A DNA stretch of 64,000 nucleotides from Pectinatus brassicae (lineage in GTDB: Bacteria > Bacillota > Negativicutes > Selenomonadales > Selenomonadaceae): NCBI RefSeq assembly GCF_014201835.1, contig NZ_JACHFH010000001.1:111376-175375 (forward strand), given 5' to 3'. A program made the translations under genes and the position numbers. Of this stretch, positions 44,933-55,569 are shown one piece after another (the stretch's first letter is position 1; every line of letters starts with the position of its first letter). The notes below the pieces were generated by a model, which saw nothing but the letters and a program-made list of their open reading frames with translations, did no database searches and was not told the DNA's origin.

Positions 44933-45388
44933 TCAATATATATCCTGCGGATTAACTTCTACCACCGCACCATCAGTTTCTAAATATATTACTTTATCAA
45001 TCATGGCATTACATATCATACGACGGCATAAAAGACACGGTTTCCCCGATGCCAAGCTATCATCAGCATTATAGCCGACAATATATATTTGGGCACCTTT
45101 CATTTTGACGGGATCGGCTGCGATTATAGCATTTTGCTCGGCATGTACTGCAACACATAGTTCGTACCGCTCTCCTTTAGGGACATGCTGACGTTCCCGT
45201 TCGCATACGCCTGTGTCAATACAGTTATCTTTACCACGCGGTGCGCCATTGTAGCCTGTACTTATTATTATATTATCTTTTACGATAATGGCACCATAAC
45301 GTCGGCGAAAACAGGTAGAACGACGCCCTACTGCTTTAGCGATATCAAGAAAATATTCCGTCCAACCAGGACGGCTGTACTCATTCAT
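44933..45388 (-). CDS. comEB: dCMP deaminase / cytidine deaminase family (ComEB)
   Basis: 151 residues. Zinc site HAEQNAI and PCLLCRRMI; RRYGAIIVKDNIIISTGYNG and PRGKDNC match bacterial dCMP deaminases, which make dUMP for thymidylate. The ATG at 45388 is six bases after GGAG; the frame from 45418 begins inside a hairpin. Second-last part of the housekeeping operon, after upp. Confidence 0.93.
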   Translation of the reverse strand: MNEYSRPGWTEYFLDIAKAVGRRSTCFRRRYGAIIVKDNIIISTGYNGAPRGKDNCIDTGVCERERQHVPKGERYELCVAVHAEQNAIIAADPVKMKGAQIYIVGYNADDSLASGKPCLLCRRMICNAMIDKVIYLETDGAVVEVNPQDIY

Positions 45389-45404
45389 ATTGTTCTCCAT
45401 ATTA

Positions 45405-45445
45405 TTAATAGGATGCAAATCACATTTTTGATTTACATCCTATCT
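45405..45445 (-). terminator. hairpin between upp and comEB
   Basis: AGGATGTAAATC pairs with GATTTGCATCCT across an eight-base loop. The tail is only weakly T-rich, so it may attenuate rather than end the operon. Confidence 0.5.
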
Positions 45446-45480
45446 TAAAAATTAAAATTTAATTTTCCGCTACACTTTAA

Positions 45481-46119
45481 TTACAGTGTACCGAATAATC
45501 TATCACCAGCATCGCCTAAGCCTGGCACAATATAGCCATGCTCATTAAGCTTTTGATCTACTGATGCAGTATAAATTTTGATATCCGGATGTGCTTTATT
45601 TAAGGCTTCTATGCCCTGCGGTGCTGATACCAAGCATAAGAATATGATATGCTTAGCGCCTTTTTCTTTTAATAAGGAAAGAGCCGCTGCTGCTGAACCA
45701 CCGGTTGCCAGCATCGGATCGACAACGATAAGTGTACGGTCAGCAACATCAGTAGGCAATTTGCAGTAATATTCTACTGGCGCCAATGTTTTAGGATCGC
45801 GATACATTCCTACATGTCCAATTTTAATTGTAGGAATTAATTTTACAATACCGTCAACCATACCCAAACCAGCGCGTAAAATTGGAATAAGACCTAGCTT
45901 CTTACCGTCAAGTGTTTTCGATTTACATTTTACTACTGGTGTTGTTATATCCATGTCCACTAATGGCAAATCGCGGGTTATTTCATAAGCCATAAGCATC
46001 GATATTTCTTCCAGCAATTCACGAAAATCTTTTGTTCCTGTTTCCTGCATACGCATAAGAGTTAATTTATGCTGCACTAAAGGATGATCTATTACACTTA
46101 CATTTAAATCTTCTATCAT
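45481..46119 (-). CDS. upp: uracil phosphoribosyltransferase
   Basis: 212 residues. Converts uracil and PRPP to UMP in pyrimidine salvage. Seen are the start [26 protein letters not shown], the PRPP-binding loop [12 protein letters not shown] and the uracil-binding C-terminus [20 protein letters not shown] precedes the ATG. It follows glyA by 19 bases. Confidence 0.98.
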   Translation of the reverse strand: MIEDLNVSVIDHPLVQHKLTLMRMQETGTKDFRELLEEISMLMAYEITRDLPLVDMDITTPVVKCKSKTLDGKKLGLIPILRAGLGMVDGIVKLIPTIKIGHVGMYRDPKTLAPVEYYCKLPTDVADRTLIVVDPMLATGGSAAAALSLLKEKGAKHIIFLCLVSAPQGIEALNKAHPDIKIYTASVDQKLNEHGYIVPGLGDAGDRLFGTL

Positions 46120-46138
46120 TTTCTATCTCCTACTATTG

Positions 46139-47383
46139 TTAATACAATGGATAATTTTGACATAAAACTTTTACTTTAGCTCTAGCCTGTTCATGCACGT
46201 TTTCATCAGTCGGGTTATCAAGTACTGAAGCAATAATTGCTGCTACTTCTTCCATATCAGCTTCTTTAAAGCCACGTGTAGTCAGTGCTGGTGTTCCAAG
46301 TCTTATACCACTCGTTACAAATGGGCTTAATGGTTCAAATGGTATGGTATTTTTATTTACAGTTATACCGATATCATCAAGTAATTTTTCAGCTTCTTTA
46401 CCTGTAATATCTTTGCTGCGCAAATCTACCAGCATTAAATGATTATCTGTGCCACCTGACACAATACGGAAACCATTTTTAATCAATGAGTCAGCCAGAA
46501 CACGGGCATTTTTTATTATCTGACGCTGATATTCTTTAAATTCATCACTGAGGGCTTCCTTAAAGGCTACGGCCTTAGCTGCTATTACATGCATTAATGG
46601 GCCACCCTGTGTTCCAGGGAAAATAGCTTTATTAAATTTCTTGCCAAATTCAGCATCATGGCATAAGATAATCCCACCACGTGGACCACGTAAGGTTTTA
46701 TGAGTGGTAGAGGTAACAACATCAGCATATTCAATAGGATTTGGATGAAGACCTGCCGCAACAAGACCAGCAATATGAGCCATATCCACCATCAAATAAG
46801 CATTTACCGATTTAGCTATAGCTGCTAAACGCTGAAAATCAATAATACGTGCATAAGCACTGGCACCAGCAACAATCATCTTAGGATGATGTTCAGCAGC
46901 CAACTCCTGTAATTTATCATAATCAATTCGTTCGGTTTCTTTATCAACGCCATACGGAATAACATTAAAATATGTACCGGAAATATTTACAGGGCTGCCA
47001 TGTGTCAAATGTCCACCATCAGTAAGGTTCATACCTAAAATGGTATCACCAGGATTAAGCAGCGCAAAATACACGGCTGTATTGGCCTGTGCCCCTGAAT
47101 GTGGCTGCACATTAGCATAATTAGCCCCAAATATTTTTTTTACTCTGTCGATAGCTAATTGTTCTACAACATCTACACATTCGCAGCCGCCATAGTAGCG
47201 TTTTCCTGGATAACCTTCGGCATATTTATTAGTCAGAACGCTGCCCTGTGCCTGCATTACAGCCGTGCTTACTATATTCTCCGAAGCTATCAATTCTAGT
47301 TTATTGCGTTGACGAGTAAGTTCTGCATTTATTGCATTTTTTATTTCTAAGTCAACTTTTGCTAAATCGTCTACTAAATTCAT
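46139..47383 (-). CDS. glyA: serine hydroxymethyltransferase
   Basis: 414 residues. Interconverts serine and glycine with one-carbon transfer to tetrahydrofolate. Motifs: [28 protein letters not shown], the PLP lysine in [15 protein letters not shown] and GTPALTTRG near the end. GGAGG is seven bases before the ATG. Standard member of the rpiB-glyA-upp block of Firmicutes. Confidence 0.98.
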   Translation of the reverse strand: MNLVDDLAKVDLEIKNAINAELTRQRNKLELIASENIVSTAVMQAQGSVLTNKYAEGYPGKRYYGGCECVDVVEQLAIDRVKKIFGANYANVQPHSGAQANTAVYFALLNPGDTILGMNLTDGGHLTHGSPVNISGTYFNVIPYGVDKETERIDYDKLQELAAEHHPKMIVAGASAYARIIDFQRLAAIAKSVNAYLMVDMAHIAGLVAAGLHPNPIEYADVVTSTTHKTLRGPRGGIILCHDAEFGKKFNKAIFPGTQGGPLMHVIAAKAVAFKEALSDEFKEYQRQIIKNARVLADSLIKNGFRIVSGGTDNHLMLVDLRSKDITGKEAEKLLDDIGITVNKNTIPFEPLSPFVTSGIRLGTPALTTRGFKEADMEEVAAIIASVLDNPTDENVHEQARAKVKVLCQNYPLY

Positions 47384-47464
47384 TTAATATCCTCCCAAAT
47401 GAAGCAACACAACTTTGACTAAGCCAGCTGCGTTTTATTAGTGATTATTTTACACTAATAATTT

Positions 47465-47908
47465 TTATTTATCTTGTATTTCCATAATCTTATTTACGCG
47501 ACGTTCATGGCGTCCGCCTAAAAATTCTTCTTTAACCCATACTTGTACCATTTCTGTAGCTGGTCCAAAACTAATATCTCGTCCACCCATAGCCAATACA
47601 TTGGCATCATTATGCTGGCGTGACATCCGAGCTGTAAATACATTATGGCATAATGCGGCTCTAATGCCCTTCACCTTATTGCAGGCAATAGATATACCTA
47701 TACCTGTTCCGCAAAGGGCAATGCCTCTATCGGCTTGTCCTGAAGTTATTTTTTCACAAATCTTTTCCGCAATATCAGGATAATCTACTGAGTCTGTTGT
47801 ATAAGTTCCTACATCTTCAACAGTTATATCAGAAAATTCCTTTAGCACTTCCTTAACATGCTCTTTTAACTCCAATGCACCTTGATCGCAGCCAATAACA
47901 AGTTTCAT
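47465..47908 (-). CDS. rpiB: ribose-5-phosphate isomerase B
   Basis: 147 residues. RpiB/LacAB fold with VIGCDQGALELKEHV, the DYPDIAEKI segment and the active-site cysteine in ALCGTGIGISIACNKVKGIRAAL. Interconverts ribose 5-phosphate and ribulose 5-phosphate. The ATG at 47908 is chosen over the one at 47920, which directly abuts GGGG. Confidence 0.95.
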   Translation of the reverse strand: MKLVIGCDQGALELKEHVKEVLKEFSDITVEDVGTYTTDSVDYPDIAEKICEKITSGQADRGIALCGTGIGISIACNKVKGIRAALCHNVFTARMSRQHNDANVLAMGGRDISFGPATEMVQVWVKEEFLGGRHERRVNKIMEIQDK

Positions 47909-48014
47909 AAAAATCAGCATCCCCTAAGGATGCTTGTACACCACCTATCATTTTTATGCTAATTTTACCACACTGCTACGCAATATGGCAAATATATTAT
48001 CAGTTAAAGATACG

Positions 48015-49055
48015 TTATCCAACATTAATAATCGTCTGTCCACTAGCCTTTTTCATACGATTCATTATTGCCAGTCCCATGCCTTTTTCTGTAGTACCCT
48101 CAGCCAAAATAATATCAATATTTTTATCATCAAAAAACCGCAATCCATTATATAAATTAGCCGCAATATCCGCTAACTTTCTTTGGCTGCCATAATCGAA
48201 TACCATATCATGTCCCAGCAGGTTAATTACCTCATGACTAGCCAATATACCAACTTTTTTTCCGTCTTTTTTATAGCGTGCTAATTCTTTGGCAAAAGCT
48301 CCGAGCATATCCATCTGACTGCCTTGCAATAAAACCATCGGTGCCTGCGGTGCATAATGACGATATTTCATGCCTGGTGCTTTAGGTACCTTATCTTTTT
48401 GCGTTAAAGCAGGGTCGATACTTACTTCCGGAAAAATCTCTTCGAGCATTTCCTTGGTTATTGCCCCCGGACGCAGGATAATTGGTTTATCTTCAGTACA
48501 ATCAACAATTGTCGATTCCACACCAAAACTTGAACCACCGCCATCCAAAATCAACGGTATCCGTCCTTGTAAGTCTGCATAAACAGCCGCAGCTGTTGTC
48601 GGACTAGGTCGTCCTGAAATATTGGCACTTGGTGCCGCTATTGGCACACCAGACAACTCTATAAGTTTTCTGGCTATATCATTATCCGGCATTCTAACCC
48701 CCACCGTATCAAGACCACCAGTGATACAGTCAGGTACAGTGTCCTTTTTCGGTAAAATCATTGTTATCGGTCCCGGACAAAATGCCGCCATGATTTCCAT
48801 TGCCATGTGCGGTATGTTTTTACTTATCATTGACAACATTTTTATACTATCTATATGTAAAATCAAAGGATTATCTGATGGTCGTCCTTTTGCGCTATAT
48901 ATTTTCCCCGCAGCCGTTTCATCAAGACCATTGGCACCAAGTCCATATACTGTTTCTGTCGGAAAAGCTACAACTTCACCTTTTTTTATCAGCTCTGCCG
49001 CTTCTTGTATACCTGCTTCTTCATTATCCTGTACATCAATTATTTTTGTTTCCAT
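48015..49055 (-). CDS. tsaC: L-threonylcarbamoyladenylate synthase (Sua5/TsaC)
   Basis: 346 residues: a YrdC domain (about 10-205: GEVVAFPTETVYGLGANG, KGRPSDNPLI, PSANISGRPSPT) and a Sua5 C-terminal domain (about 220-346, with MKYRHYAPQAP linker). It makes threonylcarbamoyl-AMP, the first step of the t6A modification of ANN-reading tRNAs. It overlaps the 3' end of prmC by 16 bases. Confidence 0.95.
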   Translation of the reverse strand: METKIIDVQDNEEAGIQEAAELIKKGEVVAFPTETVYGLGANGLDETAAGKIYSAKGRPSDNPLILHIDSIKMLSMISKNIPHMAMEIMAAFCPGPITMILPKKDTVPDCITGGLDTVGVRMPDNDIARKLIELSGVPIAAPSANISGRPSPTTAAAVYADLQGRIPLILDGGGSSFGVESTIVDCTEDKPIILRPGAITKEMLEEIFPEVSIDPALTQKDKVPKAPGMKYRHYAPQAPMVLLQGSQMDMLGAFAKELARYKKDGKKVGILASHEVINLLGHDMVFDYGSQRKLADIAANLYNGLRFFDDKNIDIILAEGTTEKGMGLAIMNRMKKASGQTIINVG

Positions 49056-49915
49056 AATATTATTACCCGCTCTATATTTGCTAAATCTTTTATTATTTCA
49101 CAGCGTCCCCAATTATTCTGCTGTGCTATTTTTTTTATTTCTTCAGCTTGTCCTATACCTATTTCACATGCTAAAAAGCCATCTTCCCGCAGCAAAGCCT
49201 GACTTTCACCTAATAATCGCCGATAAAAATCAAAACCATCATTATCATCAGTCAAGGCATTATGCGGTTCATATTCGCGCACATCCGGCTCTAAATCCGC
49301 CATATCACTTTGGGGAATATACGGTGGATTAGACACGATTGCCTGTAACGAATTTTTCTCCAGCCCAGATAACGGTGTTAATAAATCACCCTGACAAAAC
49401 TCAATATTATCTGCTTGTAAGACGCTGGCATTTTCTCTTGCTACTATAAGGGCCTGCTCAGAAATATCAACGGCATATACTTTTATACTTTTGCATATTT
49501 TGGCCAGCGATATGGCAATCGCGCCTGAGCCCGTGCCAATATCAGCAATAACATTATTCTTATTTGTTGGCAAACGCTCACTTACCGCTTCTACCAAGTG
49601 TTCTGTTTCTGGTCTTGGCACCAATACATTTTTATTAACGATAAATGTCATGCCCATAAATTCTTTTTTCCCAATGATATAGGCAACCGGCTCCCGCATC
49701 GCTCTTTTTTTCACTAACTCACGAAAAGCTGTCAGTTCCTCTTCCTGCAAAGGCTCATCAAAATGCACATATAAGTATATACGTTCTTTTTGCAGTAAAT
49801 GTGCCAATAATACCTCGGCATCTATACGAGCTGATTCGATGTTTTTACTAGCAAAATAATCCTGCGTCCATTTTAATAAAGTACCGATTGTCCAGATTTT
49901 TGTCGTTTTTTGCAT
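49040..49915 (-). CDS. prmC: peptide chain release factor N5-glutamine methyltransferase
   Basis: 291 residues. Methylates the GGQ glutamine of release factors. N-terminal helical domain, SAM site VIADIGTGSGAIAISLAK and catalytic VSNPPYIPQ. It starts one base after the stop of prfA, the gene for its substrate, so enzyme and substrate are made together. Confidence 0.97.
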   Translation of the reverse strand: MQKTTKIWTIGTLLKWTQDYFASKNIESARIDAEVLLAHLLQKERIYLYVHFDEPLQEEELTAFRELVKKRAMREPVAYIIGKKEFMGMTFIVNKNVLVPRPETEHLVEAVSERLPTNKNNVIADIGTGSGAIAISLAKICKSIKVYAVDISEQALIVARENASVLQADNIEFCQGDLLTPLSGLEKNSLQAIVSNPPYIPQSDMADLEPDVREYEPHNALTDDNDGFDFYRRLLGESQALLREDGFLACEIGIGQAEEIKKIAQQNNWGRCEIIKDLANIERVIILWKQK

Positions 49916-49916
49916 A

Positions 49917-50984
49917 TTATTTAACCTGCTTGAGTTTTTCTGTCTGATCTGCTGTTATCAAGGCATTAATCAGTTCGCCAAGCTCTCCATTTAAGACACT
50001 GTCAAGCTTATGCAGGGTAAGGCCAATACGATGGTCGGTCACTCGTCCCTGCGGAAAATTATAGGTTCGTATTCTTTGGCTGCGATCGCCTGAGCCAACC
50101 TGACTCTTACGTTCAGCAGCCACTTCATTTTTTTGGGCTTGCTGCGCTTCATCATTAATTCTGGCACGCAATACCCGCATCGCTTTTTCTTTGTTTTTCA
50201 GCTGTGATTTTTCATCCTGACACTGAACTACAATACCTGTAGGCATATGTGTTATACGAATCGCTGAATCCGTTTTATTTACATACTGTCCACCGGCACC
50301 GCTGGCTCTATATGTATCAATACGCAAATCAGATTGTTTAATATCTATCTCAACATCTTCCACCTCCGGCAATACAGCAACCGTTACTGCCGAGGTATGG
50401 ATACGTCCGCTTGATTCAGTTTCGGGCACACGCTGCACACGATGCGTACCACTTTCATATTTAAAACAGCTATAAGCTCCATAGCCATCTATGCTAAAAG
50501 AAATTTCTTTGAACCCGCCCAATTCAGTAGCATTAGAATCCATAATTTCTGTCTTCCAGCCTTTAGTTTCAGCATAGCGGGAATACATACGGAATAAATC
50601 ACCAGCAAAAAGTGCTGCTTCATCACCGCCAACGCCGCCACGAATCTCAATAATGACGTTTTTATCATCATTGGGGTCTTTAGGCAGAAGTAGTATTGGC
50701 AGTTCTTCCTCAAAATTATCTTTAAGTTTTTGCAAAGATGCTATTTCTGTTTCCAGCATCTTTTTAAATTCATGATCGCTTTCTTCCGCCAGCATTGTTT
50801 TATTTTCCTGCAGTTCCTGCACAACACGTTTATACTCGCGATATTTACCAACCATTTCTGTTAAAGCCGCATGTTCCTGACTGTATTTACGCCAACGCGG
50901 CATATCTGTCAAAACATCAGGATCACTTATCAGTGACTCCAACTCCAAATATTTATTTTCAATTGCATCTAATTTTTCTAACAC
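49917..50984 (-). CDS. prfA: peptide chain release factor 1
   Basis: 355 residues. Reads UAA and UAG stop codons. The peptidyl-tRNA hydrolysis motif is [16 protein letters not shown], and the flanking [19 protein letters not shown] is canonical. The start is GTG at 50984 after AAGGGGAAAAG. Confidence 0.98.
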   Translation of the reverse strand: MLEKLDAIENKYLELESLISDPDVLTDMPRWRKYSQEHAALTEMVGKYREYKRVVQELQENKTMLAEESDHEFKKMLETEIASLQKLKDNFEEELPILLLPKDPNDDKNVIIEIRGGVGGDEAALFAGDLFRMYSRYAETKGWKTEIMDSNATELGGFKEISFSIDGYGAYSCFKYESGTHRVQRVPETESSGRIHTSAVTVAVLPEVEDVEIDIKQSDLRIDTYRASGAGGQYVNKTDSAIRITHMPTGIVVQCQDEKSQLKNKEKAMRVLRARINDEAQQAQKNEVAAERKSQVGSGDRSQRIRTYNFPQGRVTDHRIGLTLHKLDSVLNGELGELINALITADQTEKLKQVK

Positions 50985-51004
50985 GAACGCTTTTCCCCTT
51001 CTGA

Positions 51005-51949
51005 TTAATTGTTATTTAATGGCTCAACCAAAGAAACATTATCCGTGGGTATTTCTTCAGCCTGGCATTTAGCTGTCATTTCTTCTTCGATTACAACGGC
51101 TTCAACTGCCTTTATTGCCACTTCCAACATTGAATCATCTGGTTCTTTGGTAGTAAGTCTTTGCAGCCAAAGCCCCGGTAATACCGCAATATGCACTATC
51201 GGATTTTTCGACTTACCAGAAAACTTTATGATTTCATAGGATATCCCTGCCACTACCGGCAGCAAAATCACCCGTGATAATATTCTATATATCAAATCCG
51301 GCCAGCCTAAAAAAGCAAATGTCACAATGCTGACCAACATAACAATAAGCAAAAAAGATGTACCACAACGCGGATGAAATCTTGAAAATGGCCTGATATT
51401 GGCTGGTGTAAGTTCCACGCCAGACTCATAAGCAAAAATTGTCTTATGTTCTGCTCCATGATATTGAAATACACGATAAATATCTTTTACTCTTGAAATT
51501 CCATAAATATATATCAAAAAAATAATCAGGCGCAATCCGCCCTCGCCCAAATTCATATAAAAAGGATTAGTCGTAGGAAAAAATCTGGCTGCCGCCGTTG
51601 GTATTACCACAAATAGGATAATTGCTGCCGCCAAAGATACTAATATCGTCCCAATCATTTCTTTATCAGACAACGTGTCGTCTTCTTCCTCACCAGCCAT
51701 TTTAGCTGAATACGATAAAGATTTCATGCCCATCACCAGTGATTCGCCAAGTGCTAATACGCCACGAATAAATGGTTTTTTTAATATTGGATATTTATCA
51801 GCCAATGAATTGACTGGTTTTTTCTGAATGCTTATTTCACCAGAAGGCTCCCGCACCGCTGTAGCCACATAGTCCTTGCCACGCATCATAACACCTTCAA
51901 TAACGGCCTGTCCGCCTATAGTCATTTTATTACAGCTTTTGTCCTTCAC
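51005..51949 (-). CDS. yqhQ: DUF1385 family membrane protein (YqhQ)
   Basis: 314 residues. The family start [16 protein letters not shown] and [23 protein letters not shown] with conserved His and Cys are present, along with about four membrane helices. Function is unknown, possibly metal-dependent; position before prfA and after rpmE is conserved in Firmicutes. The start is GTG at 51949, after GGAG. Confidence 0.93.
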   Translation of the reverse strand: MKDKSCNKMTIGGQAVIEGVMMRGKDYVATAVREPSGEISIQKKPVNSLADKYPILKKPFIRGVLALGESLVMGMKSLSYSAKMAGEEEDDTLSDKEMIGTILVSLAAAIILFVVIPTAAARFFPTTNPFYMNLGEGGLRLIIFLIYIYGISRVKDIYRVFQYHGAEHKTIFAYESGVELTPANIRPFSRFHPRCGTSFLLIVMLVSIVTFAFLGWPDLIYRILSRVILLPVVAGISYEIIKFSGKSKNPIVHIAVLPGLWLQRLTTKEPDDSMLEVAIKAVEAVVIEEEMTAKCQAEEIPTDNVSLVEPLNNN

Positions 51950-51982
51950 TATAGTGCTCCTTTAAATTACTCTATATATAAA

Positions 51983-52006
51983 TGTAGCAGAGCATCGCTG
52001 CTCTGC
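51983..52006 (-). promoter_or_regulatory. hairpin between rpmE and yqhQ
   Basis: GGCAGAGCA/TGCTCTGC stem with a short loop and no T run, so probably not a full terminator. Confidence 0.4.
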
Positions 52007-52021
52007 CGCCCATAATAAATA

Positions 52022-52222
52022 TTATTTTTTTCCGTAACGTTTGTTGAACTTTTCAATTCTACCACCGGCAGCAGATTCACGCTGGCGACCTGTATAGAAT
52101 GGATGACATTTAGAACATACGTCTACACGAAGTTCATCTTTAACTGATCCAGTTTTAAAAGTATTACCGCAACCACAAACAACAGTTACTTCTTTATACT
52201 CAGGATGTATTCCTTGTTTCAC
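52022..52222 (-). CDS. rpmE: 50S ribosomal protein L31
   Basis: 66 residues starting from GTG at 52222 ([14 protein letters not shown]), seven bases after GAGGTG; the longer frame from 52237 starts at that ribosome site. The zinc-binding cysteines are present (VVCGCGN and CSKCHPF), so this is the C+ form. First gene of the long minus-strand housekeeping block. Confidence 0.97.
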   Translation of the reverse strand: MKQGIHPEYKEVTVVCGCGNTFKTGSVKDELRVDVCSKCHPFYTGRQRESAAGGRIEKFNKRYGKK

Positions 52223-52301
52223 TTTTACGCACCTCACTTATCATAAACTATCAATTCCTGATTATAGCACAGTCACTTGGCTCTTGCAAGTTCAAAAACA
52301 G

Positions 52302-52952
52302 CTATAATACTATATAAAATATTAATGCTGGCAAAGCAAAATACGGTCCATAGGCAAAGTAATCTGAACGTTTTTTTTGCTTTGACGCAAGCAGTACAAG
52401 TGCAGCTATTGCACCCAATAATATTCCAATAACTATAACTAAAATCAAGCGTTCTGTTCCCAGCAATAGGCCCAGTGCGAATATTAGTTTAATATCACCG
52501 CCACCAATTGCTCCTCTTAATAATACTGCTAATAGCAAAAATAGTCCACCCCCAGCTATTGCTGCCATAAATCTGTCCATCAATACAGGCGGTTGATACA
52601 AAAAATCAAAAAAACTTCCCAAAATAACCGCTGCAATCATTTTATCAAAAATAACCTGCTGTTCAAAATCCGTATAAATTATTAATATTAATACATAGCC
52701 TAGAAATATCTTCAGTAGTCCCAGCCAAATATCTTCCTGAAAAGCCACTCGTACAAAAATAATCGACATCATCAATGTAATAAAATATATTCTTTTTTTA
52801 CTATATAACGATTTCCCAGCAAATGAAAGCAGTTTTTTATTATCAGTATATAAAGTTTGAATCCATATATTGCCAATGCAAGCAAATAGATATGCCAACA
52901 AAAAAAATAATAAAAATTCTATTATATATTTTATTATAATAAATTTTTCCAT
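52302..52952 (-). CDS. prepilin peptidase (A24, TadV/CpaA type)
   Basis: 216 residues with about seven membrane helices. The two catalytic aspartates lie in YTDFEQQVI and GGGDIKL, as in type IV prepilin and Tad peptidases. It should cleave the Flp pilin and TadE-like pseudopilins encoded nearby. It is convergent to nothing in the Tad operon and is separated by the TadG-like gene on the other strand, so it has its own promoter. Confidence 0.92.
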   Translation of the reverse strand: MEKFIIIKYIIEFLLFFLLAYLFACIGNIWIQTLYTDNKKLLSFAGKSLYSKKRIYFITLMMSIIFVRVAFQEDIWLGLLKIFLGYVLILIIYTDFEQQVIFDKMIAAVILGSFFDFLYQPPVLMDRFMAAIAGGGLFLLLAVLLRGAIGGGDIKLIFALGLLLGTERLILVIVIGILLGAIAALVLLASKQKKRSDYFAYGPYFALPALIFYIVL

Positions 52953-53037
52953 TTGATAAAATTCCTCTAATATTAAAAATCAAAATATGTTAAAATTAAT
53001 CTAGCAGTAAACTTATTATATTATTTAGGAGAATATA

Positions 53038-54239
53038 ATGAAACAATTATTTAGTAATATTTTAAAATCACAGCAAGGTGTTGCTGTAGTTATGTTTGCG
53101 TTCATACTCCCCTTATTAATTTTAGCTGCTGGAATTTCTGTTGATTTCGGCAACGTATACTTTCACAAATCGCAATTACAAAATATGACTGATGCAGCCA
53201 TACTTGCCAGTGCCAAAGAATACGAGAACAACCCTCAATCATCTGACTTATCTCAAATTACAGATGAATACATTGAAAAAAATCTAAAAAATAATCCCGG
53301 TTTTAATAATCCTATTCCTGCAACTAACCCTTATCCTGTAATAACTCATAAAGATAACTCCACAAAATTACAATTAACCTTAACAGAAAATGTTCCCTTA
53401 TATTTTTTCCGTGTATTTGGCTATAATGAAATGAAAATATCCGCACGCTCAACTGCGCTTGTCGCTAGTGAATCCGGTTGGCCATTTAAAGATTTAATCA
53501 CATTTTCTCAATCTATGAATGTTAATCAGGGGCATCAAAATAATGTCTATAATACAACTTTTGATGGTAATATCCGATTTATCCCCCCGCATCAAAAAAC
53601 AACATTACTTCCCAAAATAATAATAATCGTAACTCTAATACGGAAATTGCCAATAGCATTTATACATCTGAAGAAATATCTGCCAGTAACAGCGAACATT
53701 CGCTTACCCCAATTGTTTCTCTCGATAAAATGCCTGATTTTGATAATACTCCCTATGCCTATAATTCATTAATTGAAAATGCTGATAATAAACATGTTGC
53801 TAGTTCACAAAATGTTTATTCTAATGATTTAACCGGTAATATAGTTTATCTAAACGGTACTAATCTTACCATAAATATTAATCAGGCACTCCCCGGATCA
53901 AATGATCCTGCTCTGCAAAATAAACCATTATACGTAGTTTATGCCAACAAAGACGGCATGATTAATCTGCATGTTTCGGCTGATACAGTACGCCCCTTAG
54001 TTATATATTATCTTGGTGCTACAGTTAATTATAATCCTAGTTCTTCCGGCATATATCGTGGTGTAATTTATACGCCTAATGCTCAATTATGGGTAAATGA
54101 AAATCGGGCTGATTTTCGTGGCAGTATCTATGCCAAAACATTTTACTCGCAGGTATCCGGCACCTATGTATATAAAGCGTATTCCGATAATAAAAGCTCT
54201 GGTGGTTCTTCCATTAAACTTGTTGATGATGACGAATAA
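53038..54239 (+). pseudogene. TadG-like pilus-associated protein, frameshifted
   Basis: The first half (53038 to about 53600) begins with a TadG/TadE-type N-terminus: SQQGVAVVMFAFILPLLIL, then SVDFGNVYFHKSQLQNMTDAAILASAKEY. After residue 185 the frame runs into low-complexity sequence and stops at 53772. The correct continuation is in another frame (PDFDNTPYAYNSLIENADN... to 54239) and can be traced back to about 53595. The break lies at a C6 tract (53582-53587) or an A6 tract (53594-53599), so a one-base slip explains it. The second half ends in a beta-rich region with GVIYTPNAQLWVN. Opposite strand to the Tad operon. Confidence 0.8.
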
Positions 54240-54241
54240 CC

Positions 54242-54595
54242 TTATTTTATAAAAGTTAATATATTACCAACCTCATAGCCATAATATTCAATACTTCCCA
54301 CCGGCATTTCAATTACAGCATCTGCCTTTTTGCACATGCTAACTCCAATCCATGGTCTAATATTTGGCACTTTTTTTATTATCATATTACCTTTATCAAT
54401 ATAAACCAAATCCAGCGATTGACGCATAAACATCATATGAATGCTATTACAAGGCTGTAATAGCATTCCCTGCCCCAACGGTAAGCGTGACCGTCCCATC
54501 AGTCCCTTAAATCTCTTAAAAAAAGTATCTGCCACCTCCAGCTGAAGGTACAGATACTTTTTTTTATTATTGCACACCGCTTTTATTAACTTCAT
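54242..54595 (-). CDS. DUF192 family protein
   Basis: 117 residues. DUF192 marks are present: LEVADTFFKRFKGLMGRSRLPLGQGMLL, SIHMMFMRQSLDLVYID and a C-terminal AVIEMPVGSIEYYGYEVGN. The family is small and of unknown function; it often appears beside Tad pilus genes. It begins ten bases after tadC and is probably the last gene of the Tad operon. Confidence 0.88.
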   Translation of the reverse strand: MKLIKAVCNNKKKYLYLQLEVADTFFKRFKGLMGRSRLPLGQGMLLQPCNSIHMMFMRQSLDLVYIDKGNMIIKKVPNIRPWIGVSMCKKADAVIEMPVGSIEYYGYEVGNILTFIK

Positions 54596-54605
54596 AACTT
54601 ACCTT

Positions 54606-55553
54606 TCATTTACCCATTTTAGCAACGAACCCCAACAATGATGGCAATAATGTTATAACAAAAATTGCTGGAAATATAAATAATACTAAGGGGAAAATTA
54701 TTTTTACGGGTGCCTTTAATGCCTCTGCTTTTGCCCGCTGCATACGTCTTTCCCTCATATTATCAGCCTGTTCAATTAAAATCTTTCCCATACTTGTTCC
54801 CAGCCGCTCCGCTTGAATAACCGCTGTTGTAAACAGTTGAATCTCCTGTATTTTACATCGTTCTGCCATACTTTGTAATGCCACATTGCGCGGTGCCCCT
54901 ATTTTTATATCATGTAAAATAGTTTTACATTCTTCAATAAAAACACCCTGCATTTTATCAGTTATTCGCAAAAGTGCCGCATTAAAAGACAATCCTGCCT
55001 GTACACTAACACAAAGCAAATCAAGCACTTCCGGCAGCTGTCTAAGAATTTCTTTATAGCGACGTTGTATAATAATATTAAAAATCATAAACGGTAAAAA
55101 ACCACCAATAACAAACGCTGTAATTATCATGACCATTTTTTGAATAAATAACAAATTTATATTTTTTAAAATAAAAAAACTGCTAATACTCCCCACAACA
55201 ATTATTGATAACAGCCAAAAACCGGCTACTGTATTTACACGCCACTTATACTGCTTCCCCGCCTGCATGATACGATCAGTAAGTAGTTTTTCAATAGACT
55301 GTGGTGTAAACATAAAAATAGTCTCCTGTATATTTTTATATATAGGCAGAACTACACGTTCATATAATGATTGTTCTTCAGGCAGTGATCTTATTTTTTT
55401 ATGTCTGTTTTTCCATTCACTGTCAACAACACGTATATTAAACGATTTTAAGCGTTTATGTACTTTAGTTTTATCAGTATTTGCCAATAGCAACAATGCA
55501 ATAATACAAAATAATACTACCCCGAAAGCTATTGAAATCAGCAATATTTGCAT
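54606..55553 (-). CDS. tadC: Tad pilus assembly protein TadC
   Basis: 315 residues, type II secretion F-domain membrane protein with an N-terminal helix, two central helices and a C-terminal helix. QAGLSFNAALLRITDKM and FTTAVIQAERLGTSMGKIL are the F-domain signature. TadB and TadC form the inner-membrane platform on which TadA acts. It follows tadA after 16 bases. Confidence 0.93.
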   Translation of the reverse strand: MQILLISIAFGVVLFCIIALLLLANTDKTKVHKRLKSFNIRVVDSEWKNRHKKIRSLPEEQSLYERVVLPIYKNIQETIFMFTPQSIEKLLTDRIMQAGKQYKWRVNTVAGFWLLSIIVVGSISSFFILKNINLLFIQKMVMIITAFVIGGFLPFMIFNIIIQRRYKEILRQLPEVLDLLCVSVQAGLSFNAALLRITDKMQGVFIEECKTILHDIKIGAPRNVALQSMAERCKIQEIQLFTTAVIQAERLGTSMGKILIEQADNMRERRMQRAKAEALKAPVKIIFPLVLFIFPAIFVITLLPSLLGFVAKMGK

Positions 55554-55569
55554 AATATTCTCCTGTTAT

